Origin: Clostridia bacterium
Lineage (GTDB): Bacteria > Bacillota_A > Clostridia > TANB77 > CAG-508
Assembly (NCBI GenBank): GCA_017475185.1
Contig: JAFVGB010000012.1
Coordinates: 62,001-126,000 of the forward strand
Direction: 5' to 3'
Length of the DNA stretch: 64,000 nt
This document shows, piece by piece, positions 34,149-42,627 of the stretch. Numbering within the stretch: position 1 is the first letter of the stretch; each line of letters starts with the position of its first letter. The position numbers and the translations under genes are program-made. Below the pieces are notes generated by a model. The model worked only from the letters and a program-made list of their open reading frames with translations, was not told the origin of the DNA and ran no database searches.

Positions 34149-35270
34149 CTATAAACCTATATTGTCACGGTATTTTTTTATCATAGAAGCTGCTTCTGCT
34201 CTTGTTGCGTTTCCTTTTGGAGCTAATGTTTTTGTTTTTGAATTTCCAGTTATTACTTTTTTTCCTACTGCCCATTCCATTGATGCTTTTGCGTAATTAC
34301 TTATTTGCTTATAATCTTTAAATTCAGTTAAATCTGCTGTTACATTTACATTTTTTCCTTTGTATTTAGCATAATTTCTTAAAACTCCTGCTAAATCTTG
34401 TCTTAATATATTATCTTTTGGTCCAAATTTTGTTGTACCACTATATCCATTTACAATTTTGTTTGCTGATGCCCATTTTACTGCTTGTCCATACCATGCT
34501 TTTGAATCTACATCTGTAAATCTAGATTTTCCATCATTTGCTGGGCTTCCTTCCATTCTCCAAAGAATTGTTACTATCATTCCTCTTGTTAATTTTTCAT
34601 TTGGTCCAAATGTATATTTGTTTAATCCAGAAATTATATTATTGTCATACATATCTTTTACTGCACTAAAATACCATGAAGTTTTTGATACATCTGTGAA
34701 TGGTATTCCTTTTGATTTTAAAACAGTATCCTTAATTTTTATAGAATTAACCATATCTTCAACTTCTTTTGTAAATACATAGTTATCTGGTCCTTGTACC
34801 GAAAACCAGCATGATGAATAATCAGATATTAAAACAAAAATTCCATGAGAAAATACCTGACCACTATTTTCTGTTGTTGTATATGTTACTTTGTATCCTG
34901 GAACACCATTTACTTCTATCATTTCTCCGGTCACATCATCATTTAAAGTTACAACATCTTCTGAACCTTGATATGAATATCCTACGCTTTCTTTTTGCCA
35001 TTGTATATCTTCTTCAGTTGGTGGAGTAAATCCTTCGCTCCATTGACCACAACTCATCGATGCTTCGTTATAATATCCACTTTGTGAAACATAATGATAT
35101 TGTGTGTAGAAATCTCCAGGATATTCCTCATTGTTTACAACTTCGTATTGATTTGGTAGAGTATATTCAACATAATCTCTATCATAAGTTGTAGCATAAG
35201 TGGGTGTTTTAACTAAAATTATTAATGCAAAAATAAAAATTGGTAAAATTATTAAAATTTTCTTTTTCAT
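34149..35270 (-). CDS. SLH surface protein with unrecognised N-terminal domain, paralogue of 32938
   Basis: A 373-residue exported protein with signal peptide (about 1-26), the same unrecognised domain as 32938 (YTLPNQYEVVNNEE, VNGVPGYKVTY, a strand SCWFSVQGPDNY, then the helix EDMVNSIKIKDTVLKSKGIPFTDV), and three SLH repeats of the divergent subtype. From the EDMVNSIKIKDT helix to the end it is close to 32938, while the first 160 residues are far more diverged, suggesting that the outer domain is under changing selection. Its leader also resembles that of 32938 (TATTGTAA ... TATAAT). Confidence 0.85.
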   Translation of the reverse strand: MKKKILIILPIFIFALIILVKTPTYATTYDRDYVEYTLPNQYEVVNNEEYPGDFYTQYHYVSQSGYYNEASMSCGQWSEGFTPPTEEDIQWQKESVGYSYQGSEDVVTLNDDVTGEMIEVNGVPGYKVTYTTTENSGQVFSHGIFVLISDYSSCWFSVQGPDNYVFTKEVEDMVNSIKIKDTVLKSKGIPFTDVSKTSWYFSAVKDMYDNNIISGLNKYTFGPNEKLTRGMIVTILWRMEGSPANDGKSRFTDVDSKAWYGQAVKWASANKIVNGYSGTTKFGPKDNILRQDLAGVLRNYAKYKGKNVNVTADLTEFKDYKQISNYAKASMEWAVGKKVITGNSKTKTLAPKGNATRAEAASMIKKYRDNIGL

Positions 35271-35344
35271 ATTTTTCCTCCTCTTCCGTTTTTATATGTT
35301 TTTATTCTATTATACTTTTAATATGATTACAATATTTTTATAAA

Positions 35345-35375
35345 AAAATAAGATATCTTTTAGATATCTTATTTT
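35345..35375 (-). terminator. Terminator after the LRR-Big_2-SLH gene
   Basis: A 14-bp perfect stem AAAATAAGATATCT (35345-35358) with 35362-35375 and a 3-base loop, with a T-run on the minus strand. It begins 8 bases after the stop codon at 35383. Confidence 0.85.
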
Positions 35376-35382
35376 AAATATT

Positions 35383-37359
35383 TTATTTTACATTTTGGCA
35401 ATAAGACATAAGCATAGCTGCTGCCTCTGCTCTTGTAGCATTTCCTTTTGGATCTACTTTTGTTCCATTCTCTTTTCCGCTTATTATTTTATTTGCTACA
35501 CACCATGATACTGCATCTTTAAATACACTTGAAATTTTATTGTAATCCTTAAAGCTACTTGTGTTAGCTCTTGCAGTTGTATTTTTTCCTTTATATTTTG
35601 CATAATTCATTAATATAGCTGCTAATTGTTCTCTTGTTATATTATCATTTGGACCAAATTTTCCAGTTTTATATCCATTTACTATTCCTTTAGAAGCAGC
35701 CCAGTTTACTGCAGTATAATACCATTTATTTGATTTAACATCTGGGAATTTATTTAATGAAGTTTTTGGTTCTCCTTCCATTCTCCATAAAATTGTTACT
35801 AACATTCCTCTTGATAGTTTATCATATGGTCCATAATGTGTTGAATCAAGTCCTTTTACCATTCCTTTTTGATATACATATTTTACAGAACTATAAAACC
35901 AATCTGTTATTTTAACATCTTTAAAAGGTAAATCTGATGCTTTAACAGTTACTGTATATGATGCAGATTTTCCTGTACCGTCAATTGCTTGTGCTTTTAT
36001 TGTAACAGTTCCTGGTTTTTTACCTGTTACTTTTCCAGAATAATAGTCAACTGTTGCAATTTTTTCATTACTAGAAGTCCATTTTACTTTTTTATTATAT
36101 GCTGTTGCTGGCGAAATATTTGCAGTTAATGTAATACTTTTAGTCATAATTACTGCTCTGTTTCCAGAAATTTTTATAGATGAAACAGGTGTACATTCAA
36201 CATATTTATATCCATTTGTGTTTGCAAATGATTTTGCAGCTGTTCCTGCATATCCGTAAATTGTTAGTGTTGACGCTGGAACTTCTTTAAATGTATATTC
36301 TTCTATCTCTTGTAACTTTTTGTTAAAATATACGGTTTTTAAATTTTTACAATTTAAAAATGCACCTGATGCCCATCCACCATCTATACTTCTTACTGGA
36401 AGATTTATGCTGGTTAAACTTGTACAATTTTCAAATGCAGAATAACCTACTGTTTCTATTGTATCTGGCATATTTACAGTTACAAGGCTTGTACAATCTT
36501 TAAACATTTCAGAACTAATTGATTTTAGTTTTGTTGGTAAATTTATTGTTTTTAATGCTGTACATCCTGAAAAAACATAGCTTCCTGTATTTACAAATGT
36601 ATTTGAAAATTTTACATTAGTCAATGCTTTGCAATCTTTAAATAATGCATCAGGAATAGTATCACATTTTGCCTCAATATTAGCTGTTTTTAATGATGTA
36701 CAACCACCAAATATACCTGAAGCCCATCCACCATCTAAATATGTAACACTTGATGGAATTGTAATAGAAGTTAATGAAGTACAATTCATAAAAGCACTTC
36801 CTTCTATTCTTTTAACACTTGTTGGTATTTTAATATTATTTAGTGAAGAACAATCTTCAAAAGTTCCAGATTGAATTGAATCTACTTTACTTGGTATTGT
36901 AAAACTTGTTAAAGATTTACAACCTCTAAAAGCATCCCATCCTATTTCTGTAATTGAATTTGGTAAAGTAATACTTTTTAATGCAGAACAATCTTTAAAT
37001 GTAGCACCTTCTATTGAGGTAACACTACTTGGAATGTTAATACTAGTTAATGATGTACATCCAGAAAATGTATAACTACTAATATTTTTTACAGTATTTG
37101 GTATTGTTACTTTTTTCAAATATTTACAATCAGTAAAATCACTTATTTCTGTTACTGTTTTTCCGTTTATCTTTGATGGTATAGTAGCATTTTCTATGTA
37201 TTTTCCTGCTGCCACAACTTGAATATTTCCATCCCACATTTCATTATAATAAATTTCATCATTATAATATGTTGCAGCTTTTACATTATTATTAACTGCA
37301 AAATAAATGAAGCAAATTGCAATTAAGGTAAACATACTTAAAATAAATTTCTTTTTCAT
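35383..37359 (-). CDS. Leucine-rich-repeat / Big_2 / SLH surface protein
   Basis: A 658-residue exported protein: signal peptide about 1-28, then ten or more BspA-type LRR_5 repeats (about 40-390; IPNTVKNISSYTFSGC, IPSSVTSIEGATFKDC), a Big_2 immunoglobulin-like domain (about 395-475; ITLTANISPATA, KVKWTSSNEKIATVD, GKVTGKKPGTVTIKA) and three SLH repeats (about 480-658). It is the largest LRR array in the window and likely a ligand-binding surface protein. It follows the GT2 gene at 37402 by 42 bases and may share that transcript. The Big_2 domain is unique to this member. Confidence 0.9.
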   Translation of the reverse strand: MKKKFILSMFTLIAICFIYFAVNNNVKAATYYNDEIYYNEMWDGNIQVVAAGKYIENATIPSKINGKTVTEISDFTDCKYLKKVTIPNTVKNISSYTFSGCTSLTSINIPSSVTSIEGATFKDCSALKSITLPNSITEIGWDAFRGCKSLTSFTIPSKVDSIQSGTFEDCSSLNNIKIPTSVKRIEGSAFMNCTSLTSITIPSSVTYLDGGWASGIFGGCTSLKTANIEAKCDTIPDALFKDCKALTNVKFSNTFVNTGSYVFSGCTALKTINLPTKLKSISSEMFKDCTSLVTVNMPDTIETVGYSAFENCTSLTSINLPVRSIDGGWASGAFLNCKNLKTVYFNKKLQEIEEYTFKEVPASTLTIYGYAGTAAKSFANTNGYKYVECTPVSSIKISGNRAVIMTKSITLTANISPATAYNKKVKWTSSNEKIATVDYYSGKVTGKKPGTVTIKAQAIDGTGKSASYTVTVKASDLPFKDVKITDWFYSSVKYVYQKGMVKGLDSTHYGPYDKLSRGMLVTILWRMEGEPKTSLNKFPDVKSNKWYYTAVNWAASKGIVNGYKTGKFGPNDNITREQLAAILMNYAKYKGKNTTARANTSSFKDYNKISSVFKDAVSWCVANKIISGKENGTKVDPKGNATRAEAAAMLMSYCQNVK

Positions 37360-37401
37360 ATTTTTCCCCTTTCTTTTTTTCTTAATAAATTTATATACTT
37401 T

Positions 37402-38349
37402 TTAGTTAGTATTTTCATTTTTTCTTTTCAAAATACATATTTGATTTACTTGTATTTCAAATAATTGTCTATGTTTTTTTACAATAACTTGTAATATTAA
37501 ACTTGTAACATTTAATAATAAACCAACAACTATTGAAAAACCAGATGCTATTAATGTAGGAAATCTTGGTACTAACCCTGTTTTGAAATATTCTGAAAAT
37601 ACTGGAATTGCAAATGCTATTGCTAAAAGATAAAACAATATGGAAATAGTGTTAAAAAACAAGCTTGGTCTATATTCTTTAAATAAAGTTGCTATTGTTT
37701 TTAAAACCCTTGCACCATCTTTAAATGTATTCAACTTAGAAACACTTCCTGTTGGTCTATCTCTGTATTGAACAGGTATTTCTTTTAATGTAAAATTTTT
37801 ATCTACAGCATGTATAGACATTTCTGTTTCTATTTCAAAACCTTTTGAAAGTACTGGAAATGTTTTTGCAAATTTATAACTAAATGCTCTATACCCAGTC
37901 ATTATATCTTTAATGTTATTCTTAAATATTTTGTTTATCAATCCTCTAACTATTTTATTTCCAAAATTATGGAAAGGTCTTTTATTTTCTTTGAAGTATG
38001 TTGATGATAATCTATCTCCTATTACCATATCAACATTATCATTTAATACATAATTACACATTTCTCTTGCATTTTCCGCAGGATAAGTATCATCACCATC
38101 TATCATAAGATAACAGTCTGCGTCTATATCTCTAAACATTGTTCTTATTACATTCCCTTTTCCTTGTTTAGTTTCATATCTTACAATTGCTCCTGCTTTT
38201 TTTGCAATTTCATCTGTTCCGTCTTTTGAATTATTATCATATACATATATGTCAGCTTCTGGTAATGCTGCTCTATAATCCTTTACAACTTTCTCAATTG
38301 TTTTACTTTCGTTATAACATGGTATTAATACTGCTATTTTTTTGTTCAT
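37402..38349 (-). CDS. DPM1-like polyprenyl-phosphate glycosyltransferase (GT2), copy B
   Basis: A 315-residue enzyme with LIPCYNESKTI, DNNSKDGT, DGDDTYPAENA and two C-terminal membrane helices. It is nearly identical to copy A (10401-11333) through about residue 225 and differs mainly in the membrane helices and tail. It would load a sugar on undecaprenyl phosphate in the cytoplasm. It directly follows the polytopic protein at 38418, which could use the loaded sugar on the outer face. It is preceded by a GAGGT ribosome binding site. Confidence 0.88.
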   Translation of the reverse strand: MNKKIAVLIPCYNESKTIEKVVKDYRAALPEADIYVYDNNSKDGTDEIAKKAGAIVRYETKQGKGNVIRTMFRDIDADCYLMIDGDDTYPAENAREMCNYVLNDNVDMVIGDRLSSTYFKENKRPFHNFGNKIVRGLINKIFKNNIKDIMTGYRAFSYKFAKTFPVLSKGFEIETEMSIHAVDKNFTLKEIPVQYRDRPTGSVSKLNTFKDGARVLKTIATLFKEYRPSLFFNTISILFYLLAIAFAIPVFSEYFKTGLVPRFPTLIASGFSIVVGLLLNVTSLILQVIVKKHRQLFEIQVNQICILKRKNENTN

Positions 38350-38417
38350 TTCTTTACCTCTATACTCCTATCTTTTTATTTACATTTATACAAAAATTTA
38401 CTAAAACAGCTAATCTT

Positions 38418-39719
38418 TTATTTTGGTAATAATTTCTTATTTTTTTCCATATTTACAGCTGAAAGAATTATTGATAAAATTCCAAATACAGTAATTCCTT
38501 GAATTCTATAAGTCATCCAGCAGTGAATGTATGAATGATTTGCTAAAACTACATACCATATATATGGAGCAATTGAACATGCTAGTAGTGGCAAAATTGT
38601 AATTAATTTTAATTTAGTTTTATCAAATTTCTTTATAATCATTGGCAAACTGCATATTGCTGCAATACCAAGTAATATGCAATTATATAAATGGAAATAG
38701 CACTTTAAATTTCTATATATAACATCTTTTTTGCTATATTTTTCTGCACCATCCATATCCATTCTAAAAAATAGTTGTTCAAATGATTTTGTAAAATAAT
38801 CTTGTCCATATACGGCTGAAGCAAGTGCCCACTTAGTAACATAAGTTATTCCGTATGCTATTCCCCATATTATTGCTAATTTTCCCCAATAAAATATCGT
38901 TTCTCTTATGTTATTATTTTCTTCATATTTGCTCTTTAATAATATTAATATTATTACTGGATAGCCTAAAGTGATTAATGGATATGTTAGCAAATCAAAA
39001 AATGCAGTACATGAGCCAATTATAAAAAATAAATACGGCAATTTTTCTTTGTATTTACTATTATATAGTGCTATTACAGCAATTGTTGCAATCAAAGTAA
39101 TATACATAACTGGAGCATATTGCAATGACATAGGAATAATCCAAAAATTCATTAAAAGAATTGATATTGCATAGGCAACAGCGTATTTAGTTTCTATTTT
39201 CTTTGATATTAAATATAATACATATATAAACAACAAAGATAGTAGCATTATATTAATATATCTAATTCCTGCTAAATCTGTAAATATTAATAAAAATTTA
39301 ATTACTGTTTCAGAACCAAACCAATACCTAATATATTCAGAATTAACTTTTGTATCTTCTTTTAATGCTTGATCTAAATTAGTTATTTGTTTTGATGAAG
39401 ATGATTGATAATATGCATTTTTGACTATTTTTTCCATAATTGAAGCATTCTCTTCTTTATCTAAAGCAACATTTAACAATTTTGAATCTGTAAAATTATC
39501 ATATTTTGTTGCCCTTACTAGTTTTGGAATAGTGAAAAATGATGAATATCCTTCCCCTTCTTTTTTTAATATTCTAACTGAACTTTTTATATTTTTTGTA
39601 ATGTTTTTTTTCGGAAATGTATATGTTATCCCCAAACTTGCAGTATATATAAATGTTAGTGTTAATAAAACGCACAAATGCTTTAAAATTGTGTATGTAT
39701 ATTTCTTTATAAATTTCAT
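38418..39719 (-). CDS. Polytopic membrane protein, possible GT-C glycosyltransferase
   Basis: About 433 residues. One N-terminal helix is followed by an external segment of about 110 residues, then about ten hydrophobic helices. I do not recognise a named family. The plan (long external loop between helix 1 and 2, many helices) and the position next to a polyprenyl-phosphate sugar synthase fit a GT-C-type or GtrII-type transferase that decorates a surface glycan. The start at 39719 is chosen because AAAGGGATG stands nine bases upstream; 23 upstream in-frame codons lack a site. A promoter candidate lies at 39766-39795. Confidence 0.6.
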   Translation of the reverse strand: MKFIKKYTYTILKHLCVLLTLTFIYTASLGITYTFPKKNITKNIKSSVRILKKEGEGYSSFFTIPKLVRATKYDNFTDSKLLNVALDKEENASIMEKIVKNAYYQSSSSKQITNLDQALKEDTKVNSEYIRYWFGSETVIKFLLIFTDLAGIRYINIMLLSLLFIYVLYLISKKIETKYAVAYAISILLMNFWIIPMSLQYAPVMYITLIATIAVIALYNSKYKEKLPYLFFIIGSCTAFFDLLTYPLITLGYPVIILILLKSKYEENNNIRETIFYWGKLAIIWGIAYGITYVTKWALASAVYGQDYFTKSFEQLFFRMDMDGAEKYSKKDVIYRNLKCYFHLYNCILLGIAAICSLPMIIKKFDKTKLKLITILPLLACSIAPYIWYVVLANHSYIHCWMTYRIQGITVFGILSIILSAVNMEKNKKLLPK

Positions 39720-39765
39720 GTAATTCATCCCTTTAATCAAAATATTTTCTTCGACTTCTAGCCTT

Positions 39766-39795
39766 ATATTATCATTTTTTTTATACAAGTGTCAA
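39766..39795 (-). promoter_or_regulatory. Candidate promoter of the membrane protein at 38418
   Basis: TTGACA (39790-39795) followed on the minus strand by GATAAT after 16 bases (39768-39773) or TAATAT after 18 bases (39766-39771). Confidence 0.45.
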
Positions 39796-39826
39796 CAGAG
39801 TTTTGTCATATACACTATTATATAAA

Positions 39827-41584
39827 TTATAAAATAGGTATCCAATTTGCTGTATACACTTTATTTCCTGTATCATCTTTTGAAATACTAACATTTTCTT
39901 TAGGAACATAATTAGTATTATATTCACCTTCTATACTTCCTGTCCAACCAGCAAATATATATCCCTCTTTTGTAGGATTACATAGAGTAAAGGAATCTGT
40001 ACCAGAAGTATATGTAGTTGGATTTTGAATTTCTGTTTTTCCTCCTAGTAAGTAATATTTTATAGAAAAAGTTGTATTCTTAGAATTATTATAATTCTCT
40101 AAAATTTCATAAGCTTCTCCCTTTGTTATTAGCTCATCTGGTTTAAAATATTTTGCATCTGTTTTTATAATTTTCTTTGATACACCCCAATCAACTGCTG
40201 ACTTATATAAATCATCTTCTTTTACATCCGTAAAGTCATTTAAAACTTGAGCTTCTGTTTTTCCAGCATATCTCCATAACATTGTAATAAACTGTCCTCT
40301 TGAGCATAAATTTTCTATTTTAAATTCTGTAATATTATTTGAATCAATTATTCCAAAATCTGCAGCCCACTCAAATGCATCAAAATACACATCACTTTCT
40401 CGTATATTTGAATATTTAGATTTAAGCTTTTTAGCGACTTCAGCATTAGACCATTTTACTACTTTTCCTGGCATTCCAGCATAATTAAACAAAATTGATA
40501 GTGAATCTCCATTATTTAATTTAGCATTTTTATCAATGCTATCTGTTTTCTCTTTGTTTATTCCTGTAAGATATATGTTAAAACAATGTTTCTCGAAAAA
40601 AATTGTTGATGCTCTTGGAGTTCCTTTTGAAATACAATTTTCATAAACTACATCATTTGCTCTAGCACCTCCAAAGTCATATAAATTTCCTTCTGCTTCA
40701 CAATTTATTACAACAAATCCTTCAGATGTGCTTGCTTGTGAAGGTTGTTTTTTAAATCTACCAAATCTTGTTTGATTTTCAAAGAAATATCCATATTTTT
40801 TATTGTTTATTGATATACATTTATCTAAAACCATAGATTCATCATTAGTATATCCTGTTCCTATTCCAAATCCAGAAGCCCCCACATCTTTTTCTGTTGC
40901 TGCTTTTCCACAACCAATTGCAATACAATTACTTATTGTACAGTTAATTGGAAGATCAACTCCAAATCCTGTTCCATCAGTATTCATTACTTTCACATTT
41001 TCCCAATCACAGTCTTTTATTGGTGCAAGCATAAAACCTTTTCCCATTGCTTTATAATCTGAACTTTGCGGATTAATATATTGTTCTTCATCACTATTTA
41101 TTGTAAAATTCTTAAAATCTGCATTCCTTAAATATACCGGGGGAACCCAATTAAAAACAGTTGTATAGTGAAACATATTTAATCCATGTGGATATATCCC
41201 ATATGGTTTTAGTATTGTTTCATCTATTCCTTCGCCTTCAATAAGAACATTATTTCTGCACCAAATTGCATAATGACAATTATGCCCTGTTGTAGCCCAA
41301 TTTTTTTCTTTATTTGTTGGATCAACTTTAAAATAGTAAGTTCCTTTCGGAATATGTACAATACCTCCTCCAGAGTTTGAAACTTGATCTATATATTTTT
41401 GTAATTCAATTACATTATTAAAAGCAGCATCACCTTTATCTTCTGATATAAGAGTGCTGGCAGTTACTTCTATACCTCCGTAACTTGATATTTTTTCTTT
41501 TTTATATGCAAATATTATTGCTAATACTGCAATTGAAATAATCAATATTAATATAATAATTTTTAAAAATCTCGTTTTTTTCAT
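39827..41584 (-). CDS. Beta-helix (pectate-lyase-like) surface protein with degenerate SLH and InlB-type repeat
   Basis: A 585-residue protein with an N-terminal membrane anchor or signal (about 5-26). Residues about 40-340 form a right-handed parallel beta-helix: the start GDAAFNNVIELQKYIDQ with GGGIVHIPKGTYYFK is typical of the pectate_lyase_3 superfamily, followed by repeated DxxNxxxxNC turns. Two diverged SLH repeats follow (about 400-510; SRGQFITMLWRYAG and ITKGEAYEILENY, without the TRAE signature) and then an InlB/Listeria-Bacteroides repeat (KEGYIFAGWTGS). It may depolymerise or bind a surface polysaccharide. It lies between two GT-C/GT2 pairs. Confidence 0.83.
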   Translation of the reverse strand: MKKTRFLKIIILILIISIAVLAIIFAYKKEKISSYGGIEVTASTLISEDKGDAAFNNVIELQKYIDQVSNSGGGIVHIPKGTYYFKVDPTNKEKNWATTGHNCHYAIWCRNNVLIEGEGIDETILKPYGIYPHGLNMFHYTTVFNWVPPVYLRNADFKNFTINSDEEQYINPQSSDYKAMGKGFMLAPIKDCDWENVKVMNTDGTGFGVDLPINCTISNCIAIGCGKAATEKDVGASGFGIGTGYTNDESMVLDKCISINNKKYGYFFENQTRFGRFKKQPSQASTSEGFVVINCEAEGNLYDFGGARANDVVYENCISKGTPRASTIFFEKHCFNIYLTGINKEKTDSIDKNAKLNNGDSLSILFNYAGMPGKVVKWSNAEVAKKLKSKYSNIRESDVYFDAFEWAADFGIIDSNNITEFKIENLCSRGQFITMLWRYAGKTEAQVLNDFTDVKEDDLYKSAVDWGVSKKIIKTDAKYFKPDELITKGEAYEILENYNNSKNTTFSIKYYLLGGKTEIQNPTTYTSGTDSFTLCNPTKEGYIFAGWTGSIEGEYNTNYVPKENVSISKDDTGNKVYTANWIPIL

Positions 41585-41669
41585 TTAATTAATTCCCTAT
41601 AATATAAAATTCTAATTATATTTAATCATTTTATTAATATTTTTACAATATTTTTAATAAAAATATAAT

Positions 41670-41701
41670 AAAATAGGATATCTGTCTAAATATCCTATTT
41701 T
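41670..41701 (-). terminator. Terminator overlapping the stop of the GtrB-like gene
   Basis: A 12-bp perfect stem AAAATAGGATAT (41670-41681) with 41690-41701 and a T-rich minus-strand tail. The stop codon of the GtrB-like gene (41695-41697) lies in the right arm. Confidence 0.8.
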
Positions 41702-42627
41702 ATATTAATTTTTTTATCAATCAAATATTGCGGTCTTCCTTTGACATCATCGTATATTTTTCCAATGTACTCAGAAATAATCCATAATGATAGCAATTGA
41801 ATACCAGTAAAAAATGTAATAGCCACCATTAGTGAAGTCCAACCAGCAGACAAATCATTCAATTTAAATACATATGATATCAAAGCATATACTAGTATAA
41901 TAGCTGATATACAGATGGCTATGAATCCTAATATACTTACCAATTTCAACGGTTTTACTGAAAAACTTATTATTCCATTTGATGCTAATTTCAGCATTTT
42001 CTTTAATGGATACTTAGTTTTGCCAGCAAATCGTTCTTGACGCTCATATTCATATCCATACTGTTTATACCCGACCCAACTAAATAGACCTCTTAAAAAT
42101 TTATTATGTTCCGGCATATTATTTATAGTTTCAACAACTCTTCTGTCAACTAACCTGAAATCCCCTGTATCTTCAGGAATATCAACATCAGATAGTGCAT
42201 TTAAAGTTTTATAAAACATTTTTGCAGTTAAAAGTTTAAATGCAGACTCTCCTTTTCTATTTTTTCTTTTTCCATATATAACATCATTTCCTTCTTCCCA
42301 CAATTTTAGCATATCTGGAATTAATTCTGGTGGATCTTGCAAATCAGCATCAATTATTACAACTGCATCCCCAGTTGTTTCTTTTAAACCAGCCGTAACA
42401 GCTGCTTGATGTCCAAAATTTCTTGAAAAAGATATAACTTTGACATTTTTATCCTCTAAAGCAATTTTTTCTAATAACTTCATAGTCCCATCTTTACTTC
42501 CATCGTTTATAAATATAATTTCATGTTCATAATTCTCTATACTATTTAAAACATTTTTTACTCTTTTATAGCACTCATTTACCACTTGTTCTTCATAGTA
42601 CATTGGTATTACAAGTGAAACTTTCAT
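41695..42627 (-). CDS. GtrB-like undecaprenyl-phosphate glycosyltransferase (GT2)
   Basis: A 310-residue enzyme of the GtrB/YkcC/ArnC type: LVIPMYYEEQVV, INDGSKDGT, the SFSRNFGHQAAVTAGL element, IIDADLQDPPELIP, then KRKNRKGES and EDTGDFRLVDRRVV, with two C-terminal helices (about 230-255 and 265-290). It transfers glucose or a similar sugar from its nucleotide to undecaprenyl phosphate. Its start lies within the 3' end of the upstream membrane gene (35-base overlap), so the two are coupled and probably act in series. Confidence 0.9.
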   Translation of the reverse strand: MKVSLVIPMYYEEQVVNECYKRVKNVLNSIENYEHEIIFINDGSKDGTMKLLEKIALEDKNVKVISFSRNFGHQAAVTAGLKETTGDAVVIIDADLQDPPELIPDMLKLWEEGNDVIYGKRKNRKGESAFKLLTAKMFYKTLNALSDVDIPEDTGDFRLVDRRVVETINNMPEHNKFLRGLFSWVGYKQYGYEYERQERFAGKTKYPLKKMLKLASNGIISFSVKPLKLVSILGFIAICISAIILVYALISYVFKLNDLSAGWTSLMVAITFFTGIQLLSLWIISEYIGKIYDDVKGRPQYLIDKKINIK

